Positions 1-8,453 of a DNA stretch of 64,000 bases are shown here, one piece after another. The notes below the pieces were generated by a model. The model saw nothing but the letters and a program-made list of their open reading frames with translations, had not been told where the DNA came from and made no database searches. Numbering within the stretch: position 1 is the first letter of the stretch; every line of letters starts with the position of its first letter. Made by a program: the position numbers and the translations under genes. This DNA comes from Rhodocytophaga rosea (GTDB lineage: Bacteria; Bacteroidota; Bacteroidia; Cytophagales; 172606-1): positions 8,904,501 to 8,968,500 of the forward strand of contig NZ_CP048222.1 in the NCBI RefSeq assembly GCF_010119975.1, given 5' to 3'.

Positions 1-691
1 GATGGAAATCCAGGTATGGATTGTCTACTTCTTTTAATGGATGGGTGTAGGTTGAACTTCAGCCAAGCCCTACCGAGGCGCGCTTCTCGTCAAGGCTTTT
101 AGAATTTGTTTAGTGAAGGTAGTTAGGCAAGCCGTAGCATGATAATACTGTTTCACAATTGGCACTTAGTAGTTAGCAAGTGGTCATTCTGAAGGGATAA
201 GTGTGTTGGCAAGAGCCATCAACTTAAACAGGAAAGAGAGTCGGTGCATGGCACTTTGGCAACTTGAGGGCTTAGTCAGATTCTTCCAGCAGATCGTGCC
301 TACTAAGGGAAGCATACCTGCAAGGTAATCGACTAGATAAATGTTTAAGCAGAAAAATAGATGTACAAATATTTGTTATTGCTTTTGAGCCGTATTATGA
401 AAGGCAATTAGAAGTAAATCCATTTCCCCCTTTGGCTTTACTTCTAATGTGTCTAATATATTGGGAGGGCCTGAATCAATGGTATGAACCCCGGGACAGA
501 GCTCCGAACCCTTGTTTCCGAGGCAGAGCCTCGGGGAATTAAACCACTAATGATTAAATAGATAACAGATTCATCAAATTTTTAAATATACATTTGTGTG
601 TATATATGGTTTACTCTTCAAACAAAAACATTGAATGCACGTACAATCAATAAAAGCTGAAGAATACATTCTTCTTTCAACTCTGTTTACG
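1..691. other. intergenic region without a recognised gene
   Basis: No convincing reading frame is visible before the lipoprotein gene. A 12-bp inverted repeat (ATTAGAAGTAAA at 407-418, TTTACTTCTAAT at 437-448) encloses a C-rich core and resembles repeat family B described below. I looked for a group II intron 3' end because of GAGCCGTA at about 387, but the pairing strand of domain V is absent. Confidence 0.5.
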
Positions 692-1111
692 ATGCAATCT
701 TTATCATTTACTTTGAAACAAATAAGATATTTCAATCTGCTTACTCTAATTGTGCTGTTGATTAACTCTTCCTGTAAAAAGGATGATGTATCGCGCAATG
801 ACTTTACTGGCCGCTACGATCTAACAGAAAATAGTATTACCCAAGGCAGTAGCCGCACCTATGAAATCAATATCAGGCGTTCTTCACAGGGCAATGATCA
901 GGTAATTATTGAGAATTTCTATGGGGCAGGGATTACGGTGAATGCCACATTAAGCAATACGCGTATCACTATTGCTGAACAGGAATCGGGTAATTTTATC
1001 CTACAAGGAATTGGTGCCTTAAATGGCTCAGAATTGACCTTAACCTTTGATGTAGAAACTAAAGGGACCTCCATCATTGACTATTGTACAGCTACTGGTA
1101 CACGAAAGTAA
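692..1111 (+). CDS. small lipoprotein of unknown function
   Basis: The product has about 139 residues. After a short basic and hydrophobic segment comes a lipobox-like stretch ending in SSC followed by KKDD, so it is probably an outer-membrane lipoprotein exported by Sec. The mature part is rich in short polar beta-type segments and is free of recognised catalytic motifs. I chose the second methionine (692) rather than the one at 635, because only then does the signal peptide begin near the N-terminus. It stands alone, with a convergent hypothetical gene downstream. It resembles the many short lipoproteins of Cytophagales that have no assigned role, and no function can be given. Confidence 0.65.
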   Translation: MQSLSFTLKQIRYFNLLTLIVLLINSSCKKDDVSRNDFTGRYDLTENSITQGSSRTYEINIRRSSQGNDQVIIENFYGAGITVNATLSNTRITIAEQESGNFILQGIGALNGSELTLTFDVETKGTSIIDYCTATGTRK

Positions 1112-1280
1112 GATTAAGATTCTTCATTAGCCATTGTTTACTGCTATTTAAGCTTATGAAAATTACCTACTAGTCAATTGGTTACTTAAAATGGGTAGTC
1201 AAAATAACTCCTCTCTAAAATATCTAGAATCATGTAAGGCTAGTGGTGAACTGTGTTGATAAATAAGGGTGATAAAAGGC

Positions 1281-1583
1281 TTATCCTTTGTCTTCAAGAT
1301 AGAATTTGACAGAAATAAATATCTCATTTTTACTGAAGACCCATTTTTGAGGGGTTGCATAGATATACTCAGGATCTAGGGCATTTACCTCTTTCCTGGC
1401 TGTATCCATCAACTCTACATACAAATCATTCTGTTTATTTTTAAATTGATTGTAGATCCCTTCCCCATCTATAATGCGAATGATAATTCCTATCCATTGC
1501 CGTTCCTGTCTATAGTCGTAGCTATGCATGTGGCAGACAAGCTGTAATTTAACGCTAGCAGAAGTATATTTTTCTTCCATCAA
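1281..1583 (-). CDS. hypothetical protein, 100 aa
   Basis: This is a soluble, mixed-charge protein of 100 residues without signal peptide or membrane segment. I do not recognise the family. The start at 1583 is followed by a glutamate- and lysine-rich N-terminus. The codon pattern looks coding, and no better frame exists on the other strand. It precedes the equally small 70-residue gene on the same strand, separated by about 95 bp, so the two could share a promoter region, but nothing links their roles. Confidence 0.5.
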   Translation of the reverse strand: MMEEKYTSASVKLQLVCHMHSYDYRQERQWIGIIIRIIDGEGIYNQFKNKQNDLYVELMDTARKEVNALDPEYIYATPQKWVFSKNEIFISVKFYLEDKG

Positions 1584-1677
1584 TACTCATTTGTATAGGT
1601 ATAATCTCTTTCTCAAATAAGATAGTCTAATTTTATATATTATTCGTAGCTGACTCAGGCTGGAGAGACGTTTTATT

Positions 1678-1890
1678 TTAATAGCTTCCAGCTTCATCAA
1701 TACAATTGCCCTGATCATCATACAAATAAGCTTTCAGCATCGTATCTCCTTTTCTTACACATTCATATTTGGCTTCTGAGAGAGTATCATAATCGGCATA
1801 TACCCAGCTTTCTCCATCAAAGGTATCAACTTGCACTAACCTGAATTTACCTTCAGGTGCTTGTAGTTCTACACCATTTTTATCTTTCAT
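1678..1890 (-). CDS. small hypothetical protein, 70 aa
   Basis: The predicted protein is acidic and has 70 residues, many of them tyrosine and aspartate, with regular alternation suggesting a small beta fold. It has no signal peptide and no cysteine pairs beyond two isolated cysteines. The family is not recognised. Composition and an intact frame support a real gene, although its length leaves doubt. It is transcribed away from the disrupted lipoprotein gene that starts at 1962. Confidence 0.5.
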   Translation of the reverse strand: MKDKNGVELQAPEGKFRLVQVDTFDGESWVYADYDTLSEAKYECVRKGDTMLKAYLYDDQGNCIDEAGSY

Positions 1891-2169
1891 ACTAATTTTT
1901 CCTTTAAATGTTCTAAGTATGTTAAAGATTGCAAAATTTGTGTGAATAAATCTGAAGTTATATGGAATTTCTCAGAGTAAACTTTCAATTATTTAAACCG
2001 GTATTTATAAGCATGATACTTCTTAGTTTTCTTGTAGGTTGCAAGGACAATAGCTCTATTGACAATAAAGCTATACAAGCAGAGATAGATAAAATTTTAA
2101 ATATTCAGGAAGAAGCTTATGACCAAAACAGTGTAGTAAGCGACCAACTAGTAGTTCATAAAATATAAG

Positions 2170-2652
2170 ATGTCAGGTAAATTAGGTAATTTGATCAAAA
2201 AAGCCATGGTCATTTATCGAATTACCCTCAGTGCTGAAGAAAGAAGGATCTTAAGTAGTTGGATAAATAAAGGCAGCCGAAAGGCCAAAGATATTCAAAA
2301 AGCCTATGTGCTGTTAGCCAGCGATGAAACAACAGGCAGGCAAAGTGAGACTGAGTTGGCAGAAACTTATAAATTATCTACCAGAAGTGTGGAGCGTATC
2401 CGTAAGTGTTTTTGTGAGCAGGGCATGGGCATGTTTGATAAGAAAACAAGAAAATTAAGAAGCGACAAAAAGATAGATGGGAAGGTAGAAGCGCATCTGC
2501 TGGCATTAGTCTGTAGTGAGCCGCCTCAAGGACAGGCAAAATGGAAACTGCAACTGCTGGCAGACAGATTAGTAGAACTCAAGGTGATTGACTCCATTTC
2601 CCATACGAGTGTGGCAAGCCTGTTAAAAAAAATGAGCTTAAGCCTTGGCTGA
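2170..2652 (+). CDS. IS630 transposase, first phase (helix-turn-helix half)
   Basis: The 160-residue frame holds the N-terminal DNA-binding half of an IS630 transposase: a helix-turn-helix of the type LAETYKLSTRSVERIRKC and a second winged segment typical of the family. Its stop follows the motif LSLG. Just before the end is a run of eight A (2625-2632). A -1 shift there gives KPWLRPMW and continues into the catalytic half at 2658. The second IS630 copy at 55.8-56.9 kb breaks at the same place with a similar A run, so the split is probably a programmed -1 frameshift rather than damage. Confidence 0.8.
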   Translation: MSGKLGNLIKKAMVIYRITLSAEERRILSSWINKGSRKAKDIQKAYVLLASDETTGRQSETELAETYKLSTRSVERIRKCFCEQGMGMFDKKTRKLRSDKKIDGKVEAHLLALVCSEPPQGQAKWKLQLLADRLVELKVIDSISHTSVASLLKKMSLSLG

Positions 2653-2657
2653 GGCCC

Positions 2658-3314
2658 ATGTGGGTGATCCCCCCTAAACAAAATGCAGGGTTTGTTTATC
2701 AAATGGAAAAAGTGATTTCAGTCTATGAAAGGCCATATGATGAAAAGCAGCTGCTGGTCACTTTGGATGAATCACCCAAACAACTTATTGAAAGCAAACA
2801 CTTCATAGGCAAAGATGGAAAACAGTATCAGGACAGTATCTATACAAGACATGGAGTGCGTGATATCTATATGGTCTTTGAGCCATTAGCCGGTAAACGA
2901 TATTGTTTTGTGGAGCAAAACCACAACCGTTTCACCTGGGTAAAGATTCTAAGCCGGTTGTTGGATACTACTTACAAAGCATGCGAGAAAATCACTTTAG
3001 TAGAGGATAACTTGTCGGCTCACAAACCAAGTGCTTTTTATGAACTTTATCAACCTGAGAAAGCTAAAGCGTATTTAGACAGGATAGAGTTTATCTTTAC
3101 CCCGGCTCATGGCAGTTGGCTCAATATGGCAGAAATAGAGCTATCAGTGTTACAAAGAGATTGCCTTGACAGGCACATTGCCACAGAGGATGAGTTAATA
3201 AAACAGCTAAGCGCCTGGCAGGAGAGCAGAAATAACAAAGCAGTAAAAGCTAATTGGCAGTTCACCAATCAAGATGCCAGGGTTAAACTCAAAAAACTAT
3301 ACCCGACTATTTAA
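2658..3314 (+). CDS. IS630 transposase, second phase (DDE half)
   Basis: This is the catalytic half, 218 residues as an open frame. DDE features can be read: an acidic residue in LLVTLDESP, a second in TLVEDNLSAH, and the glutamate of GSWLNMAEIE, which is the IS630 signature near the C-terminus. The first ATG in frame lies after the presumed shift site, so the natural product is likely the fused protein of roughly 380 residues that also includes the upstream half. All three catalytic positions are present, so the element may still be active. Confidence 0.8.
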   Translation: MWVIPPKQNAGFVYQMEKVISVYERPYDEKQLLVTLDESPKQLIESKHFIGKDGKQYQDSIYTRHGVRDIYMVFEPLAGKRYCFVEQNHNRFTWVKILSRLLDTTYKACEKITLVEDNLSAHKPSAFYELYQPEKAKAYLDRIEFIFTPAHGSWLNMAEIELSVLQRDCLDRHIATEDELIKQLSAWQESRNNKAVKANWQFTNQDARVKLKKLYPTI

Positions 3315-3832
3315 TGTTTATAGACTACTAGTAAAGTATATCGCATTTATGATCATACAGTGATAGTAACTGCTCTGCAACAAACTTTTAAAGTCTTCCA
3401 TACAGACACCATCTATTTTAATAGCCGTTATACAAAAGTATTTGTTAAGAAGGAGAAAGAGTGGAAAATGGCTTTTGTCACGTATGCACCTCTGCCATTA
3501 CAGTATATAAAACCTCAGAAAAGCAACCCTAATGTGTTTAAAGACTATGCAGGGCTTTACCAGTCAGGTCCATCAACGGCCGATACCATAACTGTAATTG
3601 ATAGAAAGGTTTATCTGAATGCAGGTACTGACAAGTCTGAGCTAATTCCTATCAACGATTCAACATTTTATGGAGAAGGATACTTCGGAAAAACAGTTTT
3701 TATTAGAAATGATCAGGGAAGAGTAACCCATAATTATTTTGAGTTTACAGATGGGCAACGGATTATCTTTCCTAAGATCAAATAAACAGATACATGTGTT
3801 GAGCCTAGAAAACCCTCATAAGACTTAAAGGT

Positions 3833-3858
3833 TGTCAGGCTTCCTGTTTTTCGTAGAG
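3833..3858 (+). repeat. family A dispersed repeat
   Basis: The site reads TGTCAGGC, then TCCTGTTTTTCG, and departs from the consensus only at the right end. It lies between the broken lipoprotein gene and the carbonic anhydrase gene. The rest of 3786-4057 holds no gene. Confidence 0.6.
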
Positions 3859-4057
3859 TCTTTAAGGATAAAATCCTTTCGCTGAAAATCGTGAATCTTC
3901 AAAAGTAGCGGTAATATAAAAAGGGCGAATTGCATTACTTCTCTATAAATTTACGTATGTGTTTAGCTGCTATCTAGAACAGCTATTAACTTGGTGTCCA
4001 CTCTTACGAGGGAATTCCATGCTAAAATTGTTTATGTCAAACAAAGGATGAAGAAAT

Positions 4058-4699
4058 CTACACCTCCTGGGTCAGATCATAAATTTCCTGAATGGAAGAA
4101 AGTATTGTTGGGAAATCAATATTCAAATCAATGAGTCTGCCTGTAGAAATGTCAAACACCCAACCGTGAATCTCCGGATACTTATTCTTAAGATAGGCTT
4201 TTTGAAAGACAGCCATTTTAATTACATTTATACATTGTTCCTGCACATTCAGCTCTACCAGCCGCTTATAGCGTTCCTCCTCATTGGAAATGGCATTCAG
4301 TTCATTTTTATGCAACCGGTAAACGTCCCGAATATTACGAAGCCAGGGATTAAGTACACCAAGATCTTTACTTTGCATCGCTGCCTTTACTCCACCGCAA
4401 TAATAATGGCCACAGACAACGATGTGTTTCACCTGCAGATGTTCTACTGCATAGACAACCACTGATAGGGAACTGTTATCATTGTTAGGAACAAGGTTGG
4501 CAATGTTTCGGTGCACAAACATTTGACCCGGCTCGGTTCCGGTTATTTCTTCTGCCGTTACCCGGCTATCACTGCAGCCGATATAGAGAATTTCCGGAGA
4601 TTGTCCTCTAGAGAGATATTGAAAAAAATCAGCCTGAGTGGCTTTTTTCTCAGCCACCCACTTGCTGTTATTCTCAAATATTTGATTATACAAGTCCAT
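4058..4699 (-). CDS. beta-class carbonic anhydrase
   Basis: The enzyme interconverts CO2 and bicarbonate in the cytoplasm. All zinc-site residues of the beta class are visible: C42, D44 and R46 in the motif CSDSR, and H98 and C101 in HYYCGG. The Asp/Arg dyad is intact. Length (213 aa) and absence of a signal peptide match cytoplasmic members such as Can/CynT. It is a single gene with no operon partner. Bicarbonate supply to PEP carboxylase, encoded at 13.2-15.8 kb, is a plausible metabolic link but the genes are far apart. Copies of repeat A lie on both sides in inverted orientation. Confidence 0.93.
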   Translation of the reverse strand: MDLYNQIFENNSKWVAEKKATQADFFQYLSRGQSPEILYIGCSDSRVTAEEITGTEPGQMFVHRNIANLVPNNDNSSLSVVVYAVEHLQVKHIVVCGHYYCGGVKAAMQSKDLGVLNPWLRNIRDVYRLHKNELNAISNEEERYKRLVELNVQEQCINVIKMAVFQKAYLKNKYPEIHGWVFDISTGRLIDLNIDFPTILSSIQEIYDLTQEV

Positions 4700-4906
4700 G
4701 AATGAAAACTTTAAGTGTTAAATAAAAAAGCACCAGTGAATAAGGGATACGTTTGAAGGGCAAAAATAAATAGTAAAACCCAAAAACTAGCGCTTTTGTT
4801 GAAACTACTTAGGTAATCTTTATCAATCCGCCTGATTTTTGCACTTTAATTCTGTCCTAAATTTAGAAGGAGATCCATCTTCAAGATTTTCTTCTACATA
4901 AGGTTC

Positions 4907-4928
4907 CAAAAACAGGGAGTCTGACAAC
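4907..4928 (-). repeat. family A dispersed repeat, reverse orientation
   Basis: The site reads CCAAAAACAGGGAGTCTGAC, the reverse of the family A consensus. It faces the copy at 3833-3858 across the carbonic anhydrase gene. The remaining spacer (4700-5047) shows no gene. Confidence 0.55.
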
Positions 4929-5047
4929 TGCATCTCGAGGAAGTTTAAGTAACTTATAAAAGTTAGATGCAACAAGCAGGAGAACATGTTTATATTGTCC
5001 AATCTTGCAATTCTGATAAGAAATTAAATTTTCACTTTTACCAAAAG

Positions 5048-5647
5048 ATGATCAATACTGCTAAAATGTATGCACACAACATCTATGTCTTTCTTTTTGA
5101 TGGGTTTTCAGACTGGGAGATTGCTTATCTGACACCTGAACTTTACAAAAGCGATAAAGCCAATGTATACACATTCACGGTCGATGGAATGGCTATCACT
5201 TCTGGTGGTGGCCTGAAAATCTCTCCGCATGTATCAATCGAACAAATCAATAGTCAGGAGGTTTCCATGCTTGTTCTTCCTGGTGGAACAGTATGGGAGG
5301 AAAAAAAACCGACAGGCATCGATCATTTGCTTGAAGAAATTCATGTCAATGGCAAAACCATCGCTGCTATTTGTGGAGCCACTACTTTTATGGCAGAAAA
5401 AGGCTACCTGGATGATATAAAGCACACCAGTAATGCCTTGCCATATCTAAAGCAATTTGCACCTGCCTACAAAGGCAGCAGAAATTATGTATCTGATCTG
5501 GCAGTAACCGACCGCAATATCATTACGGCCAACGGGGTTGCCCCCATAGAATTTGCCAGGGAGGTTTTCAAAAAAGTTGCCCTCATTAGCGAAGAAGGCA
5601 TTGAGCAATGGTATCAATTATTTAAAAATGGAGTCTGGTCTGATTGA
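5048..5647 (+). CDS. DJ-1/PfpI family protein
   Basis: The product is a cytoplasmic glutamine-amidotransferase-like fold of the DJ-1/PfpI/ThiJ superfamily, about 199 residues. The nucleophile elbow AICGATT carries the conserved cysteine (C109 counted from this start), and the N-terminal strand IYVFLFDGFSDWE with its acidic residue is typical. The start could be 5048 or 5066; the upstream methionine at 4967 adds an unconserved extension and is unlikely. Members include deglycases, chaperones and amidase-like proteins, so the exact activity is open. It is monocistronic as far as can be seen. Confidence 0.85.
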   Translation: MINTAKMYAHNIYVFLFDGFSDWEIAYLTPELYKSDKANVYTFTVDGMAITSGGGLKISPHVSIEQINSQEVSMLVLPGGTVWEEKKPTGIDHLLEEIHVNGKTIAAICGATTFMAEKGYLDDIKHTSNALPYLKQFAPAYKGSRNYVSDLAVTDRNIITANGVAPIEFAREVFKKVALISEEGIEQWYQLFKNGVWSD

Positions 5648-5725
5648 TTGTTGATATGAAAAAATCCATTGATAAACAATCAGTATGGTTAGGAATGTGG
5701 TTCTTCTCTTGCCCAAGCAAACAAA

Positions 5726-5753
5726 TTTCAAGAAAGGGGGAGTAAAATTAACT
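5726..5753 (+). repeat. family B palindromic repeat, half element
   Basis: TTTCAAGAAAGGGGG is followed by AGTAAAATTAACTC. This matches the left arm and core of family B, while the right arm is lost. Confidence 0.5.
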
Positions 5754-5790
5754 CACCTTGCCATTGCAAAACAAGTTTCTATAGCAAAGA

Positions 5791-6612
5791 TCAATTTATT
5801 GTCATCAGCATCTGCTGCAATACTTCTAGCACTCCGTTTTCATCATTACTTTTTGCTCTAAAACGGGCTGCCTTTTTTATGTCAGGATGCGCATTTTCCA
5901 TCGCATAACTAAAATAGGCCCGTTGCATCATCTCCAAATCATTTAAATAATCGCCAAAGGCCATGGTTTCTTCAATCGAGATGCTATACTTATTTTGTAG
6001 CAGGGCAATAGCCCTTCCTTTATCAGCCAGTTTGTGGGATAAGTCTAACCATATCTTGCCTGATACCTTTACTTGCAGCAAGTCTCTCTTTTGCTGAAAA
6101 TGCCGGTAACTATTTGCTTCCGCTCCGGCTAAGTCACAGATGGCTATTTTTAGAAATTGATCATCTTCTACCTGCATGAGATCTTCTACTAGTTCAAACT
6201 CATCATAGTAAAGTTTTACCTTCGAAATAAAATAGGGATGAGAATTTTCAACATATGCTTTTTTCTTGCCACATAGCACAATATAGGTATCAGCAATAGT
6301 TCTGGCTTCCACAAGCAACTCTTTTGCGATCGATTGCTCTATAGCTTGTACCAAGATCTCTTCTCCCTGGTCTACTACATAGCTTCCATTTTCAGCAATA
6401 AAGATCAAGTCCTTTTTTATGGCCTCGAAACGGTTGGCTAGATTAAAAAACTGCCTGCCACTGGCTACTGCAAACAGGATACCTCTTGCTCGTAGTTTAT
6501 CAAAAACAGTATAAAAGTCATTACTTAACTGATACGCAGAATTGACCAGGGTACCATCTATATCGGTTACCACTAACTTTATCTTCGACCAATCTTTTAG
6601 TATTTCACTCAT
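5791..6612 (-). CDS. HAD-superfamily phosphatase, Cof type
   Basis: This is a probable sugar-phosphate or nucleotide phosphatase of the Cof/YidA type. Motif I is VVTDIDGTLV near the N-terminus, motif II lies in FAVASGR, and motif IV is AFGDYLNDLEM close to the C-terminus; between them is the large C2-type cap domain that marks the subclass. The ATG at 6612 gives 273 aa and places motif I at the usual distance from the start. The longer form from 6681 adds 23 residues without conservation and is rejected. It has no operon partner. Substrate cannot be read from sequence. Confidence 0.9.
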   Translation of the reverse strand: MSEILKDWSKIKLVVTDIDGTLVNSAYQLSNDFYTVFDKLRARGILFAVASGRQFFNLANRFEAIKKDLIFIAENGSYVVDQGEEILVQAIEQSIAKELLVEARTIADTYIVLCGKKKAYVENSHPYFISKVKLYYDEFELVEDLMQVEDDQFLKIAICDLAGAEANSYRHFQQKRDLLQVKVSGKIWLDLSHKLADKGRAIALLQNKYSISIEETMAFGDYLNDLEMMQRAYFSYAMENAHPDIKKAARFRAKSNDENGVLEVLQQMLMTIN

Positions 6613-6755
6613 TAAACATGGGGTTATCTGCTCTAAGGCTAGCAAAGCCTGGTAAGTAGGATGATCAAAGTTAGGGGGCAAATTAGCTAAAACTTTTCAT
6701 CCAGTCACACATAGAATGAAGAGACAGATTTCTTCTCATTCATTTGAAGTAGTGG

Positions 6756-6798
6756 GTATCAAGAAAGGGGGTTAATTGAACTTCCGGTTTCTTGATAC
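6756..6798. repeat. family B palindromic repeat, complete
   Basis: This is the clearest full-length copy. Outer arms GTATCAAGAAA and TTTCTTGATAC pair perfectly, and inside them GGGGTTAATTGAACTTCC forms a second imperfect palindrome. It lies just outside the IS5-type element. Confidence 0.7.
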
Positions 6799-6825
6799 TA
6801 CTATGTAAATCTTAATTAATGATTA

Positions 6826-7688
6826 GAGAATGTTTTGAAATATTATTCGGTTTTTCTTTTGAGCAGAGTATCAATAAAGGCTAATTGTAGCATGGCTTCC
6901 GAACTTTCTGTGCTTTTTTCAAAATCACGGCTCAACCTACGCTTAAAATTGAGCCATCCGTAGCTACGTTCCACTACCCAACGGCCCCCTGCCGGGACAA
7001 AGCCTTTCACGCTTTCAGGCTTTTGTACAATTTCTACACTCCATCCATATTGTTTTTTCACTTCTTCCACAAAAGTCTCTGTGTAGCCATTATCTGCTTT
7101 CAGGGTATGCAGGCGGGCGGACTTGCCCTTCAACTTAGCTGCTAACTCATATCCTGCTGTGGTGTCTGATATATTAGCAGCTGTAATATGCACCGCCCAG
7201 GGGATACCTAAACAGTCCACAGGCAGATGTCTTTTTCTGCCATTCACTTTTTTATTGCCATCTATGCCTTTATCCTGACTGGTAAATTGTATAATCTTAA
7301 CACTTTGGCTATCAATGGCCAACACGCTTGGCAGGGCTTGTCTGCCTGCTTTTTTTCTTTCTCTGCCTGCTAAAAAAGCTAACAACTCTTCAATAATGCC
7401 CCGCTTTTTCCACTGCCTGAAATGATAGTAAATGGTTTGCCAGGGTGGGTACTTACTTTCCATATTGCGCCATTGGCTGCCCGTAGTTAGCAGCCAAAGC
7501 AGTGCATTGATTATCACCCGTTTTTCATGTTTAATCTTTCTTTGGTTATCAATTATTTCCTTGATAACTTCCCATTCAGGGTCAGTGAGCGCAGAGAATT
7601 TTTCTTGCATAAACTTGATGATTAGACACCTCAAGTTTACTCACTGATTCTTTCTTTTACCCTATTTTTATTCTTCCAAAACGTTCTC
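6826..7688 (-). mobile_element. IS5-family insertion sequence (IS427-like)
   Basis: The inverted ends read GAGAATGTTTTGAAA on the left and, reversed, GAGAACGTTTTGGAA on the right. They are flanked by TTA on each side (6823-6825 and 7689-7691), the TNA duplication known for the IS427 group. The 863-bp length fits one transposase gene. Confidence 0.85.
6843..7610 (-). CDS. IS5-family transposase
   Basis: A DDE transposase of about 255 residues, counted from the methionine at 7610. The upstream methionine at 7634 is less likely because homologues begin with the segment LTDPEWEVI close to the start. Catalytic aspartates are seen in LAIDSQS and LKADNGY, and the glutamate in WVVERSYGW is the hallmark of this family. 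The N-terminal DUF4096-like domain with QWRNM and the conserved YHFRQWKK are also present. The frame is intact and the ends carry a direct repeat, so the element may be active. Confidence 0.9.
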   Translation of the reverse strand: MQEKFSALTDPEWEVIKEIIDNQRKIKHEKRVIINALLWLLTTGSQWRNMESKYPPWQTIYYHFRQWKKRGIIEELLAFLAGRERKKAGRQALPSVLAIDSQSVKIIQFTSQDKGIDGNKKVNGRKRHLPVDCLGIPWAVHITAANISDTTAGYELAAKLKGKSARLHTLKADNGYTETFVEEVKKQYGWSVEIVQKPESVKGFVPAGGRWVVERSYGWLNFKRRLSRDFEKSTESSEAMLQLAFIDTLLKRKTE

Positions 7689-7717
7689 TTAATCCATTAA
7701 TTTTTTCTTCCATACAG

Positions 7718-7743
7718 CTGTACGAAAAATAGGGAGCCTGACA
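7718..7743 (-). repeat. family A dispersed repeat, reverse orientation
   Basis: CTGTACGAAAAATAGGGAGC followed by CTGACA is a near-consensus copy. It lies directly between the IS5 element and the decayed relaxase-like gene. Confidence 0.65.
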
Positions 7744-7759
7744 CCGGGATTTTCTAGGC

Positions 7760-8416
7760 GGCCGGGAGAAGCTGCAGGATATGCAGACCAGCTTTGCCGA
7801 GAAGGTAAAGCCCCAGGGCCTGGAGCGGGACATCGAAGGCAGCAAAGACGCAGCACCAGGAATTATAATATTTTTACGGGGAGATAAAGCAGTTCAGCCA
7901 AGAGCCGAGCTTGAATTTAAAATTCGAGCCGGTGGGCATCGAGGTGCAGGCGCCCGAGAAGGCGCAGTTGGGAATCGGCTACAAGCAGTATCCGGCGCAG
8001 TTTGCTATCCAGGAAACGCAACGGATTAACCAGGTACTGCGGTTCTGCGGGACCAGGTGCAGGAGAATGAGAGGAAGGCCAAAGAACGCCTTAAAACACT
8101 TCATGAGGCTGTGCAGGCGGGGAAGGTAGCCCAGCAGACGGAATGCGTACTAGAGGGTAAAATATCGGCCTTAAATGAGAAAGTAACAGGTTTGAAGGAA
8201 AGCAATGCCCTGGCCGGTAAACTTTTACAGGCCGTAACCCACGGAATCGTAAAACCCCAGGAGCTGAAACAGGCCATTGAGCAGGTACCGGGTGCCGAAG
8301 ATAAACGACAGGCCAATATCCGGAGCATTCTGCAGGAAGCAGGGATTTCAGTTAAGCAGCCGGATATCAAACAAACCCGGGGACAGCAGCGGGGCATGGG
8401 TGGAATCAGTATGTAA
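7760..8416 (+). pseudogene. decayed coiled-coil gene, possibly a mobilization relaxase C-terminus
   Basis: Three frame segments can be joined: about 7760-7905, 7911-8045 and 8047-8416. The second reads FEPVGIEVQAPEKAQLGIGY, and the third is a long charged coiled coil (ERLKTLHEAVQAGK, then LNEKVTGLKE) ending with TRGQQRGMGGISM. Base composition is richer in G and C than the flanking DNA. In style this resembles the C-terminal region of MobA/VirD2-type relaxases of Bacteroidota, but the catalytic N-terminus is missing, so the assignment is weak. At least two frameshifts make it non-functional. Confidence 0.45.
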
Positions 8417-8453
8417 TTTTCCCCCCTACCGCCCTAACGAACATAGATTTTCG

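Larger units (their letters stand above)
2151..3328 (+). mobile_element. IS630-family insertion sequence (copy 1)
   Basis: Terminal inverted repeats GTAGTTCATAAA (from 2151) and TTTATAGACTAC (to 3328) differ at two positions. Each end is flanked by TA (2149-2150 and 3329-3330), the target duplication known for IS630/Tc1-type elements. The element carries one transposase in two phases. It sits inside the lipoprotein gene described at 1962-3785. Confidence 0.85.
1962..3785 (+). pseudogene. lipoprotein gene split by an IS630 element
   Basis: The N-terminal piece (1962-2150) encodes a signal peptide with lipobox LVGC and the start of a mature domain. The C-terminal piece (about 3340-3785) continues with a segment like the SnoaL/DUF4440 fold (FHTDTIYFNSRYTKVFVKK) and then a C-terminal beta domain ending in FPKIK. 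The IS630 element at 2151-3328 lies between them. Removing the element and one TA leaves the two halves in different frames, so the gene has taken at least one further indel, and some sequence between the halves may be missing. DUF4440 assignment of the central part is an inference from pattern. The gene is not expected to be functional. Confidence 0.7.

Noticed and set aside
1-560. Possible 3' end of a group II intron
   Set aside because: GAGCCGTA near 387 resembles the start of domain V, but the complementary strand and the following domain VI are missing.
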